DNA of 64,000 bases, taken from positions 72,894-136,893 of the forward strand of contig CBINFS010000008.1 of assembly GCA_966250015.1 (NCBI GenBank). The letters run 5' to 3'. Of the stretch, positions 9,848 to 17,633 are shown piece after piece. Numbering within the stretch: position 1 is the first letter of the stretch; every line of letters starts with the position of its first letter. Made by a program: the position numbers and the translations under genes. Source of the DNA: CBINFS01 sp966250015. GTDB lineage: Bacteria > Bacteroidota > Rhodothermia > Rhodothermales > DASSAV01. The notes below the pieces were generated by a model. The model did no database searches. It had not been told where the DNA came from and was given only the letters and a program-made list of their open reading frames with translations.

Positions 9848-9871
9848 ATTTAGTACTTAAGAGTCCTAAAT
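9848..9871. promoter_or_regulatory. Candidate Rrf2 operator, dyad 1
   Basis: A 24-bp AT-rich inverted repeat with arms ATTTAG and CTAAAT, and inner ACT/AGT also symmetric. It has the form TTAG-N12-CTAA, shared with a second dyad 66 bp downstream. It lies between the Rrf2 gene and nirK. Binding by the Rrf2 protein is inferred. Confidence 0.55.
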
Positions 9872-9913
9872 ACAGATTGTCCGGGAAACAGTCGTTTTAC
9901 CGCTTTGTTTCCA

Positions 9914-9935
9914 ATTAGTATAAAATACTACTAAT
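9914..9935. promoter_or_regulatory. Candidate Rrf2 operator, dyad 2, over the nirK promoter
   Basis: A 22-bp inverted repeat, ATTAGTA-N8-TACTAAT, again TTAG-N12-CTAA. It ends 18 bp before the preferred nirK ATG and contains TATAAAAT, which could be a -10 element, so a bound regulator would block transcription start. Confidence 0.55.
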
Positions 9936-9953
9936 TACTAAATTGTGCCCGCC

Positions 9954-11162
9954 ATGAGAAACATATACCCGTTCAAGCGAACCGCCGGCATCTTCGCCGC
10001 CCTCCTGTTTCTGGTCGTCTCCATCGTGATGGTGGGTTGTACGTCCGGTGAAGCCAAGACCCGGGAAGCAGAGCGAGCCTCCATCTCCAGAGCGCTACCT
10101 GAAAGCGCCGTCACACCCCGCATTCGCGGCCGTGTCGAAACAGCCGTGGCGTCGAGCGACGCACGCTCCTCTGCAAAACTGCCACCAATCATAGGCCAGG
10201 AGCACGCCATCCTTACGTATGCACCCGAGGTTCCTCCGGCTATCCGAAGGAATCATGCTACCCGCGTCATCGTCGACATGGAGGTGCTAGAAGTCGTAAA
10301 AGAGCTTGCAGACGGTGTCCAGTACACCTTCTGGACCTTCGGCGGTGAAGCGCCAGGCCCCATGATCCGCGTCCGGGAAGGCGACCTGGTCGAGTTTCAC
10401 TTAAAAAATCACCCAAACAATCGTCTCCCGCACAACATCGACCTGCATGCGGTAACCGGTACGGGTGGTGGAGCGGAGGCGACGCTCATCGTCCCGGGCA
10501 AACAGGCCGTGATGGAATTTAGAGCGATGAAGCCCGGCCTCTACGTATACCACTGCGCGACGGCTCCAGTCGGTCTCCACATCGCAAACGGCATGTACGG
10601 CCTGATCCTCGTGGAACCTGAGGAGGGGCTGCCGGAGGTAGACCGGGAATACTACGTCATGCAGAGCGAGTTTTACACGAAGGGTAAATTCAAGGAGGCA
10701 GGGCTTCAAAACTTCGATCGCGACAAGGCCATCGCCGAAGAACCCGACTACGTGGTATTCAACGGCGCCGTTGACGCCCTGACTGGCAATAACGCCCTCC
10801 AGGCGGCCGTCGGTGAAACGATCCGGCTGTACGTTGGAAATGGCGGCCCGAATTTGACGTCGTCGTTCCACGTGATCGGTGAGATCTTCGACAGGGTCTA
10901 TGGGGAAGGCGGCACGGTCGTCAATCAGCAAAACGTGCAGACGACCCTGATTCCCGCAGGCGGGTCGACGATCGTCGAGTTCGAAGCCGACGTTCCGGGG
11001 CGGCTCACATTGGTCGATCACGCGATCTTCCGTGCCTTCGAGAAGGGAACGGTGGGAATCATCAACGTGGTCGGGCCTGAGAACCACGACATCTTTACGG
11101 GACAGCTCCAGACTTCGGATTACACGGGAGCTTCCGATCAAGATCTTGCGAGTACAAACTGA
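9954..11162 (+). CDS. nirK: Copper-containing nitrite reductase (NO-forming)
   Basis: A two-cupredoxin periplasmic enzyme reducing nitrite to nitric oxide. All expected copper ligands can be placed (numbering from ATG 9954): type 1 copper H160, C201, H209, M214; type 2 copper H165, H200, H356; catalytic pair D163 and H306. Motifs seen are PHNIDLHA, YHCATAPVGLHIANGMYG and DHAIFRAF. The N-terminus has a signal with a possible lipobox (VMVGC, C29), so it may be lipid-anchored, followed by a long linker of about 60 residues before the first cupredoxin. A GTG at 9945 is an alternative start. A strong terminator follows the stop codon. Likely controlled by the divergent Rrf2 protein. Confidence 0.96.
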   Translation: MRNIYPFKRTAGIFAALLFLVVSIVMVGCTSGEAKTREAERASISRALPESAVTPRIRGRVETAVASSDARSSAKLPPIIGQEHAILTYAPEVPPAIRRNHATRVIVDMEVLEVVKELADGVQYTFWTFGGEAPGPMIRVREGDLVEFHLKNHPNNRLPHNIDLHAVTGTGGGAEATLIVPGKQAVMEFRAMKPGLYVYHCATAPVGLHIANGMYGLILVEPEEGLPEVDREYYVMQSEFYTKGKFKEAGLQNFDRDKAIAEEPDYVVFNGAVDALTGNNALQAAVGETIRLYVGNGGPNLTSSFHVIGEIFDRVYGEGGTVVNQQNVQTTLIPAGGSTIVEFEADVPGRLTLVDHAIFRAFEKGTVGIINVVGPENHDIFTGQLQTSDYTGASDQDLASTN

Positions 11163-11172
11163 ATGGAATCGC

Positions 11173-11206
11173 AACGGGGGTCTCGTAGTCAGGCCCCCGT
11201 TTTTTA
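11173..11206 (+). terminator. Intrinsic terminator after nirK
   Basis: An 8-bp stem AACGGGGG (11173-11180) with CCCCCGTT (11194-11201), followed by a T run. It lies between nirK and the nirV-like gene, so read-through into the downstream run would be reduced unless there is a separate promoter. Confidence 0.85.
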
Positions 11207-11219
11207 TCCGGATTCTGCC

Positions 11220-12086
11220 ATGATCAGTCGTAGATACATCACCATACCGACACTACTGGCCGTGTTGATACCGGTGTTGATTGCGGCGAAAGGGAGGCTG
11301 ACGGGCGCCCCGGAAGAATTCCAGGGAATCGTAGAAGTGCAGGATCTGGAAGGGATGGCCTTCATTCCGGGTGGCGCCTACGAACCGCTTTTCGCCTCCA
11401 TAACGGATACCGGCAGTGTTGCCGTTGAGCCTTTTTACCTGGACACGCATCCAGTTACCAATGCCGAATATCTGAAGTTCGTTCGCGCGAATCCCGAGTG
11501 GCGGCGGTCCCGGGCGAAGCGAATTTTTGTAGACGACCAGTATTTGAAGCACTGGGCCGGAGACCTCGATTTCGGGCCCGATTCGTTGGCGAATAAGCCC
11601 GTGGTGAACGTCTCCTGGTTTGCTGCCATGGCGTATGCAGAGTGGATGGGTAAACGCCTGCCGACGACGGCCGAATGGGAGCTCGCGGCGTCGGCTGGAG
11701 CCTCTACACCTGATGGCAAAGACGATCCCGCGTATAGAGAGCGTATTCTGAACTGGTACAGCGCGGCTGGAACGGGCTCGCTCGCTGACGTTGGCTCAAC
11801 CCCGAGAAACTACTGGGGCGTCTACGATCTGCACGGTCTGGTCTGGGAGTGGGTCGAGGACTTCAACTCCGCCCTCGTGACGGGTGAATCCCGGAACAAC
11901 AGCGATCTGGACTTGAAGCTTTTTTGCGGCACCGGTTCCGTCGGGGCGAGCCAGTTTGATGATTACACCGCATTCGTCCGATTTGCATTTCGCTCTGGCC
12001 TCGAAGGAAACTACACCGTTCCGAATCTTGGCTTCCGGTGTGCCCGCGATGCTTCTGTCGGATCAGCAACGACTCAAAAGTCATGA
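11220..12086 (+). CDS. nirV: NirV-like protein with formylglycine-generating-enzyme (SUMF1) fold
   Basis: A 288-residue exported protein with an N-terminal hydrophobic segment and an FGE-sulfatase domain: 'GMAFIPGGAYEP', 'FYLDTHPVTNAEYLKFV', 'PVVNVSWFAAMAYAEWMGKRLPT', 'WEWVEDF' and the closing 'NLGFRCARD'. NirV proteins encoded after nirK in other denitrifiers have this fold and an uncertain role in nitrite reductase maturation. The usual FGE 'RGGSW' is replaced here by 'FCGTGS', and only two cysteines remain, so formylglycine synthesis looks unlikely. The ATG at 11220 follows the terminator; the longer frame from 11163 reads through the hairpin and was rejected. Its stop overlaps the next start (ATGA). 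Confidence 0.82.
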   Translation: MISRRYITIPTLLAVLIPVLIAAKGRLTGAPEEFQGIVEVQDLEGMAFIPGGAYEPLFASITDTGSVAVEPFYLDTHPVTNAEYLKFVRANPEWRRSRAKRIFVDDQYLKHWAGDLDFGPDSLANKPVVNVSWFAAMAYAEWMGKRLPTTAEWELAASAGASTPDGKDDPAYRERILNWYSAAGTGSLADVGSTPRNYWGVYDLHGLVWEWVEDFNSALVTGESRNNSDLDLKLFCGTGSVGASQFDDYTAFVRFAFRSGLEGNYTVPNLGFRCARDASVGSATTQKS

Positions 12087-12955
12087 AACGTCACTCGATG
12101 CAGGTTTTCCTTTTTGCTCTCCTTTCGCTCTTCGTCGGCGCCTGCACGTCCGAACTTGCAACGCCGCCGGGCATCGTTTACGAGGTGTCAGGGCGGATCG
12201 TCGAAGTCGACCACGAAAATACCACGCTCCTCGTGGCGCATGAGGATATTCCCGGGCTCATGCCGGCGATGACGATGCCGTTCAAGGTGAAGGACGCTGC
12301 CGAGCTCACGAAGGTCTCCAGCGGCGACGCCGTCCGGTTTCGCCTGGTCACCGGTACCGGAAGCTCATGGATCGAAGGCATCACACCGATCGAAGATGAC
12401 TCCGTCCCCCCACTGGACGATGAGTACATCCTTGCATCGGAGGATTCCGGCCCGTCCGACGAGTCCATCTACCTTCACGATGCTACCTGGACGGATCAGA
12501 ATGGCAAACCCGTTCAGCTCTCGTCATTCAGCGGAAAGCCCGTCCTGATATCGATGATTTTCACCCGCTGCGGTTATGCGTGCCCGAGGATCGTTCACGA
12601 CATGAAGGCCATCGGCGAAAAGCTGGACAAGGAGGTAGGGGAAAAAGTACAATTTGTCCTGGTGTCGATCGATCCAAACCATGATACGCCGGAGATGCTA
12701 CGCCTTTTTGCGAGAGCACATGGCCTGGAGTCTGACCGCTGGACCCTGCTCAGAGGAGAAGAGACGGACATCCGGGTGCTCGCAGCCATGCTGGGCGTAC
12801 GCTATAAAAAAGACCCTAACGAGCTGTACTCGCACACGAACCTCGTTACGCTCCTCGACGAAAAGGGCGAGATCGTACACCGGCAAAAAGGTCTTAACGT
12901 CCCCCCTGACGAAACGGTGTCCGTCATGAATACCCTTTTCGCCGCCGGTATCTAG
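12083..12955 (+). CDS. Lipoprotein fusing a CusF-like copper-binding domain to SCO1/SenC
   Basis: A 290-residue predicted lipoprotein (lipobox VGAC, C21). Residues about 31-90 look like a CusF/copper-binding beta barrel with H53 and a Met cluster (M60, M63, M65) in 'GLMPAMTM'. Residues about 130-285 form a thioredoxin-like SCO domain with CGYAC (C163, C167) and the distal copper ligand H251. SCO proteins deliver copper to CuA sites or other periplasmic copper enzymes. The ATG at 12083 overlaps the nirV stop codon, indicating translational coupling; an upstream in-frame start within nirV is rejected. With nirK next door, copper loading of nitrite reductase or an unseen N2O/oxygen reductase is the inferred job. 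Confidence 0.88.
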   Translation: MKRHSMQVFLFALLSLFVGACTSELATPPGIVYEVSGRIVEVDHENTTLLVAHEDIPGLMPAMTMPFKVKDAAELTKVSSGDAVRFRLVTGTGSSWIEGITPIEDDSVPPLDDEYILASEDSGPSDESIYLHDATWTDQNGKPVQLSSFSGKPVLISMIFTRCGYACPRIVHDMKAIGEKLDKEVGEKVQFVLVSIDPNHDTPEMLRLFARAHGLESDRWTLLRGEETDIRVLAAMLGVRYKKDPNELYSHTNLVTLLDEKGEIVHRQKGLNVPPDETVSVMNTLFAAGI

Positions 12956-13005
12956 CAAGAAAAGAGCACGGGGCAATCGGGATAATCCAATAGAGATGAA
13001 AAACC

Positions 13006-13740
13006 ATGGAACAGGCTTGCTTTGCAAATGAGAAGGTTGGAGACCTCGTAGCGGCCGACTACCGCCTCGCAACGGTTTTCAAGAAGTACGGCATCGACTT
13101 CTGCTGTGGTGGAGGCAAAACCCTGAAAGCCGCCTCGGAAGCGAAAGGGATCGACCTGGAAGTCATAGAAAAGGAGCTTGCCAGTGCAATAACACAGCGG
13201 GATACCAGCGGCTTGAGTGACGCTGCCCGGTGGAGCCTGGATTTCCTGGCGGATTACATTGTGAACGTGCATCACCGTTATATTCGGGAGACCATTCCTG
13301 TCCTGCGGGAGTTTACGCGGCGCGTTGCCATGGTCCACGGCATGGGAAACCCGGAGGTCGTCGAGATCGCCCGCCTTTTCGAAGAGCTGTCAGTCGAACT
13401 CGAAGATCACATCGCAGAAGAGGAGCAGGTCCTCTTCCCCTACATAAAAGAGCTCGTTGCGGCAGAGAAGAATGGTTCTCCCGTCGCTTCGCCTGATTTT
13501 GGTTCAGCAGATAATCCCATCGGCGCGATGGAGCACGATCATGACCGCGCCGGTGAACTCATGCACCAAATCCGTGACCTGAGCGGCAACTACACGCCTC
13601 CGGAACACGCATGCAATACGTACCGGGTCTCGTTTGCCAAGCTGGAGGAGTTTGAAGATGACCTGCACCGACACGTCCATCTTGAGAACAACATCCTCTT
13701 TCCCCGTGCCATCGCGCTCGAAAAGCGGTTGGCTGCCTGA
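13006..13740 (+). CDS. ric: Iron-sulfur cluster repair di-iron protein (RIC/ScdA/YtfE)
   Basis: A 244-residue cytoplasmic protein. An N-terminal ScdA_N domain holds the CC motif (IDFCCGGG, C33/C34). A hemerythrin-like HHE domain follows, with His/Glu pairs in 'VHHRYI', 'VHGMGNPE', 'HIAEEEQVLFPY', 'MEHDHDRAGELM' and 'HVHLENNILFPR'. The family repairs Fe-S clusters damaged by nitric oxide or peroxide. It sits 50 nt after the SCO gene in the nirK run, fitting detoxification of the NO that NirK makes, and ends at a strong terminator. Confidence 0.94.
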   Translation: MEQACFANEKVGDLVAADYRLATVFKKYGIDFCCGGGKTLKAASEAKGIDLEVIEKELASAITQRDTSGLSDAARWSLDFLADYIVNVHHRYIRETIPVLREFTRRVAMVHGMGNPEVVEIARLFEELSVELEDHIAEEEQVLFPYIKELVAAEKNGSPVASPDFGSADNPIGAMEHDHDRAGELMHQIRDLSGNYTPPEHACNTYRVSFAKLEEFEDDLHRHVHLENNILFPRAIALEKRLAA

Positions 13741-13766
13741 CGCAGCAACAATGTGTTAAAATAATA

Positions 13767-13796
13767 GCGGACGGCCGAGGTGATCCGGCCGTCCGC
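13767..13796. terminator. Bidirectional intrinsic terminator
   Basis: An 11-bp perfect stem GCGGACGGCCG (13767-13777) with its complement at 13786-13796. T-rich sequence lies on both sides, between the convergent ric and MFS transporter genes. Confidence 0.85.
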
Positions 13797-13828
13797 TTTG
13801 CATTTTACCAAGATGATCACGCGCCTGC

Positions 13829-15244
13829 TCAGCCCGCTTCTGCTACGCCACGTCGTGCAATCAGATCTTCTTCGATCTGCAAGAGGGTCTTGTCGTCGAG
13901 CGGATAGAAGTAAAATGCAACCAGCATCAAAATACCGGCAACAGCCGGAATGACGCTGATCAACAACCGGATGCCCAGAATCGTCTCGGGGGACTGGGCG
14001 ACGGTCATGCCCGCCACGCCCGCATAACCGAAGAGCGCCAGGATCCATCCGTTCAGCGCCCCTCCAACGCCCGAGCCAAACTTCATGGAGATCGTGCCCG
14101 CCGAATAGACGAGCCCGGTTGCACGCCGCTTGTTTATCCACTCGGAATAGTCCGCCGAGTCAGCCAGCATGGCAAAGAACAGGGTCACGATTGGGCCGGT
14201 AGCAAATTCGGTTATGGTGCTCAAAACGAAGATGGGCACGATTGCTTCGCGGCCTGGTAGATAAAGCAGTGCGCTCGAAACGGTGCCGAGGATGATCGAA
14301 TACAGCATCAGTCTCCGTTTCCCGAGACGTGCGGTCAGCTTCCCGGTGATTGCAGCACCCAACATAGCGCCGAGAAGCCCGACCGTCATAAAAGCGGCGG
14401 CAAGGCCACGATTTTCGACGAAGTACACGAAATAGTAGAGCGTCGCACTCGCCTTGAGCGTCGTAAACGTGACGAAGAGAATCCCCAGGGCAAAGAGGAT
14501 TATCCAGGGCCGATTCCTCATCAAATCCTTCAGGTCCTGCTTCAGAGCGGTGGTCATCACCTGCGGGTCCTGCACCCGCTCTCTGGTAAGCAAGAACGTC
14601 AAAACGAACAGAATGACGCCGACCAGCGCAAAGACGGCCATCGTGACTTTGTATCCCAGCGCGTCCCCCTCTTCGCCAAACAATGAGACCAGCGACGGAT
14701 TGTGCCCGAAATACTCGACGAGCGAGAGTGCAAATCCTTGCATGAAGAGACCGCCCATGAATGCGAAAACGAAGCGGTACGACGCCACACTCGCCCGTTC
14801 CGTTGGATCCGGCGAAATTACGCCCAGGAGTGCATTGTACGGCACGTTGTTCATCGTATAGAGGACGATCAGGCCGCTGTAGGTCGCATAAGCCCAGATC
14901 AGTTTACCGCTGTAGCTGAGGTCCGGAGCCCAGAATGTGAGGACGGACAAAATGCCGAACGGGATTGCAGTCCAGAGTATCCACGGGCGAAACTTCCCCC
15001 AACGGGTTCGGGTTCGGTCCGCGACGAAACCCATAGCAAGGTCGGTGATGCCATCCCAGAATCGACAGATTAAGAGCAACGTGCCAGACGCCGCAGCGGC
15101 AATCCCGAGCACATCCGTGTGAAAGAACGGGAGAAAGACGATGACGCCGCGCCAGACAAAGTTCGCCGCCGTGTCGCCAAGTGCGTAGCCGATCTTTTCC
15201 TTGATCGACAGGTATTTTCTGGTACTTGCCGTTATTGTGGCCAT
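13829..15244 (-). CDS. GPH-family (MelB-type) sugar:cation symporter
   Basis: A 471-residue polytopic membrane protein with the glycoside-pentoside-hexuronide family pattern: 'KIGYALGDTAANFVWRGVIVF', 'RFWDGITDLAMGFVADRTRTRWGKFRPWIL' region (family 'D-x-x-x-G' loop) and 'YVFYTMNN-PY'-like 'LYTMNNVPYNALLGV'. It should import a glycoside or its hydrolysis product with Na+ or H+. The GH1 beta-glucosidase gene lies 53 nt upstream on the same strand, so the pair is a small beta-glucoside import and cleavage operon. It interrupts the surrounding copper/nitrite genes. Confidence 0.9.
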   Translation of the reverse strand: MATITASTRKYLSIKEKIGYALGDTAANFVWRGVIVFLPFFHTDVLGIAAAASGTLLLICRFWDGITDLAMGFVADRTRTRWGKFRPWILWTAIPFGILSVLTFWAPDLSYSGKLIWAYATYSGLIVLYTMNNVPYNALLGVISPDPTERASVASYRFVFAFMGGLFMQGFALSLVEYFGHNPSLVSLFGEEGDALGYKVTMAVFALVGVILFVLTFLLTRERVQDPQVMTTALKQDLKDLMRNRPWIILFALGILFVTFTTLKASATLYYFVYFVENRGLAAAFMTVGLLGAMLGAAITGKLTARLGKRRLMLYSIILGTVSSALLYLPGREAIVPIFVLSTITEFATGPIVTLFFAMLADSADYSEWINKRRATGLVYSAGTISMKFGSGVGGALNGWILALFGYAGVAGMTVAQSPETILGIRLLISVIPAVAGILMLVAFYFYPLDDKTLLQIEEDLIARRGVAEAG

Positions 15245-15297
15245 GTGTTAGCTCTCGTTTTTGATGTGCTTGTCGAAAAGCCGCAAAAAATAGAGAA

Positions 15298-16683
15298 TCA
15301 CTCGTCAGGCAGCCCGTTTGCCTTGATCACTCGTGCATACCACTCGGCTGAATCCTTGGGTATACGTTCAAGCGTCTTGAAGTCGACGTAGTGGACCCCG
15401 AACCGCCTCGAGTAGCCCAGCGCCCACTCGAAATTGTCCATGAACGACCACAGGAAATAGCCGGTAAGGTTGACCCCGTTTGCTATCGCCGTGTGGCACT
15501 CCTCGAGGTAGCCTTTCAGAAAGTCTATTCGTTCCGAGTCGTGTATACGCCCGTTGACGGGTACGTCGTCGAAGGCGCAGCCGTTTTCCGTAATGATGAT
15601 TTCAGGGTGATCGTACCGTCGGTCGATCCACTCGAGCAGCTTGCGCAGACCCCAGGGTACGATGTTCCATCCCATCACCGTTTGCTTCCACGCCGGGTCG
15701 TTTGTAAGCCTGACTCCCTGATCCTCTGAGATACCACCGTTTCCGTAGACGTCAACTTCGACCTCCTCGTCCCCAGCCTCCGAGGCATACATCGTGGTGT
15801 AGTGATTCAGACCACAGAAGTCACTGGAACCACGGATCAAAGCCAAATCCTCCGGCTCAAACCTGGGCAGGCGCTCTTTTACCCTTTCCCGCATCGATGC
15901 CGGGTAATCTCCCAGGTAAATCGGATCGGCAAACCACCCGAGGAAGAATTCGAGCGCCCGTTCGGCGGCATCCCGATCCTCTTTCGAATCCGTCAGGGGC
16001 TCACGCCAGTCACAGTTGTTGGTTATGCCGATCCGTCCGCCCTGCCCCCCGAATTTGTTGCGATACAAATCCACCGCGTAGGCGTGGGCTCGGATGAGAT
16101 TGTGCGCGGCCAGATAGGGTTCTGAATTCGAAATCCTGCCGGGTGCAAAGACTCCCTGGCCATATCCCAGGATTGCCACTACCCACGGTTCATTCAGCGT
16201 AATCCAGTTTTTGACCCGGTCTCCGAAGTTTGCGAAGCACACTTCCGCGTAATCCCGGAAGAAGTCGGCAATCCGGGGATTCAGCCAGCCGTCAAACTCA
16301 AGCTGAAGGGCGAGCGGAAGGTCCCAATGATAGAGCGTGGCAAACGGCGTGATGTTGTGCTCGAGAAGCGCGTCGATGAGCTCGGAGTAGAACCGAATGC
16401 CTTCCTGATTGGCAGTGCCGTACCCCGCCGGCAAAATTCTAGGCCACGAAATGGAGAAGCGGTAGGCATTGACACCCATCCTGGCCAACAGCTCGACGTC
16501 TTCGCGAAACCGGTGGTAGTGGTCGCAGGCAACGTCGCCCGTATCGCCATTCCGCACCTTGCCGGGAATGTGGCAGAAGGCATCCCAGATCGAATGCCCC
16601 TTTCCACCTTCAAGCCAAGCACCCTCGATCTGGTAGCTCGACGTCGCTGTGCCCCACGTAAAACCCTCGGGAAATGTCTTCAT
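15298..16683 (-). CDS. Beta-glucosidase (GH1)
   Basis: A 461-residue cytoplasmic enzyme with no signal peptide. Acid/base Glu is E165 in TLNEPW and the nucleophile is E366 in ITENG; the N-terminal F-x-W-G-x-A-T-S-S-Y-Q-I-E-G signature is complete. It should split beta-linked disaccharides or aryl glycosides taken up by the downstream GPH symporter. Length is normal for the family. A LacI-type palindrome lies 42-55 bp upstream of the start codon and could make the operon sugar-inducible. Confidence 0.95.
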   Translation of the reverse strand: MKTFPEGFTWGTATSSYQIEGAWLEGGKGHSIWDAFCHIPGKVRNGDTGDVACDHYHRFREDVELLARMGVNAYRFSISWPRILPAGYGTANQEGIRFYSELIDALLEHNITPFATLYHWDLPLALQLEFDGWLNPRIADFFRDYAEVCFANFGDRVKNWITLNEPWVVAILGYGQGVFAPGRISNSEPYLAAHNLIRAHAYAVDLYRNKFGGQGGRIGITNNCDWREPLTDSKEDRDAAERALEFFLGWFADPIYLGDYPASMRERVKERLPRFEPEDLALIRGSSDFCGLNHYTTMYASEAGDEEVEVDVYGNGGISEDQGVRLTNDPAWKQTVMGWNIVPWGLRKLLEWIDRRYDHPEIIITENGCAFDDVPVNGRIHDSERIDFLKGYLEECHTAIANGVNLTGYFLWSFMDNFEWALGYSRRFGVHYVDFKTLERIPKDSAEWYARVIKANGLPDE

Positions 16684-16724
16684 GGACTGATCGGTTTGAT
16701 GTGTACATTCCGCTATCAGCCCGC

Positions 16725-16738
16725 TGGAAGCGGTTCTA
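16725..16738. promoter_or_regulatory. LacI/GalR-type operator-like palindrome
   Basis: TGGAAGCGGTTCTA has the central CG and TGGAA/TTCTA arms typical of LacI-family operators. It is placed just upstream of the beta-glucosidase start at 16683. No LacI-family gene is present in the window, so the regulator is hypothetical. Confidence 0.4.
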
Positions 16739-16787
16739 GGAAGATAGAACGTTACACCGACCAGGATTCATGAAGAATACTGGAATG

Positions 16788-17126
16788 CTACTCTCGCAGC
16801 ATGATGAGAAGCATTTTGAAATCATCAACCGCTAAAACGGCGTGCGGAACCGAAGCTGGAAGCGTCAGGATTTCTCCCGGGGCAAGGTCGAATGGCTGCC
16901 CGGCAATCTCGATCCGCCCTGTCCCCTCGACACCGTAGACCAGCGCCTCGAATGGACTCGTATGCTCGCTGAGCCCCTCCCCTTTTCCGAATGAAAACAG
17001 GGTCACGTTGCCGCTTTTTTTCTTCGCCAGAACCCGGCTGACAACCGATCCTTCCTGAACCGCAATCATGTCACTGAGCTTCCGGGGACCGGACGGCTTT
17101 GTGCTGTTTTGCTCTGCCTTCGCCAT
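16788..17126 (-). CDS. Small cupin-domain protein
   Basis: A 112-residue single cupin, likely cytoplasmic. Motif 1 is 'GLSEHTSPFEALVYGVEGTGRI', with only one of the two usual histidines but the conserved Glu. Motif 2 is 'PGEILTLPASVPHAVLAVDDF'. A metal or small-molecule sensing or binding role is usual for such proteins, but no substrate can be named. It is the last gene of the SCO-PCuAC run (20 nt after PCuAC), so it may be linked to copper or nitrite/NO metabolism. Confidence 0.75.
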   Translation of the reverse strand: MAKAEQNSTKPSGPRKLSDMIAVQEGSVVSRVLAKKKSGNVTLFSFGKGEGLSEHTSPFEALVYGVEGTGRIEIAGQPFDLAPGEILTLPASVPHAVLAVDDFKMLLIMLRE

Positions 17127-17146
17127 GTATCGTTTTGTTTATTGCC

Positions 17147-17629
17147 TTACGGTTCTCTCACCTCTACGCGAGCGCTAAGAGAGCCAGCTCGCTCAAAAAT
17201 CAGGGTAATCGAAAACGTGTCAGAAGGCGCGAGCGGTCGGTTCACGCCTTCTAACATGATGTGGTATCCGCCAGGTTGAAGGTGTACCTCTCCTCTTCCA
17301 GGAATATCGATCCCTTCGACCCTGGACATTCGCATCACGCCGGCTTCCTCACGGCTTTCGTGGATTTCTACCGACCGGGCAACGTCGGTGGTCGCCCGAA
17401 TGAGGCGTTCCGGCTCAGAGCCGGTATTCTTCAACCTCAAATAAATGGCGGATGGACCATATTCCCCTGCCCCTGCGCTGTCGCCCGCTTGTTGATCGCT
17501 CCCACGCATGGTTGGGCGCGCCCAGGCATCGAGTACCTGCATTCCACCTGCCTCGGTTTCCGAAGTCTGGCACCCAACGACAAGAGCCAGACACAGTAAA
17601 AACAGACCCAGGATTAAGGGTTTATACAT
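17147..17629 (-). CDS. PCuAC-type periplasmic copper chaperone, lipoprotein
   Basis: A 160-residue protein with signal and lipobox (VVGC). The family's Cu(I) motif H-x(n)-M-x-M...H-x-M can be followed from 'VEIHESREEAGVMRM' to 'HLQPGGYHIMLEG'. PCuAC hands copper to SCO or directly to CuA of terminal oxidases. It follows the SCO gene after 4 nt on the same strand, a classical pairing. An insertion with 'RGSDQQAGDSAGAGEYGPSA' lengthens the region before the usual 'AVYL..' strand. Confidence 0.9.
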   Translation of the reverse strand: MYKPLILGLFLLCLALVVGCQTSETEAGGMQVLDAWARPTMRGSDQQAGDSAGAGEYGPSAIYLRLKNTGSEPERLIRATTDVARSVEIHESREEAGVMRMSRVEGIDIPGRGEVHLQPGGYHIMLEGVNRPLAPSDTFSITLIFERAGSLSARVEVREP

Positions 17630-17633
17630 GAAC

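Noticed and set aside
9945..9953. GTG start of NirK
   Set aside because: Kept only as an alternative: the ATG nine bases later gives an equally good signal peptide, and no Shine-Dalgarno decides between them.
10401..11174. 257-residue open frame antisense to nirK
   Set aside because: NirK has every copper ligand in the plus frame; the antisense frame arises from GC-rich codon bias.
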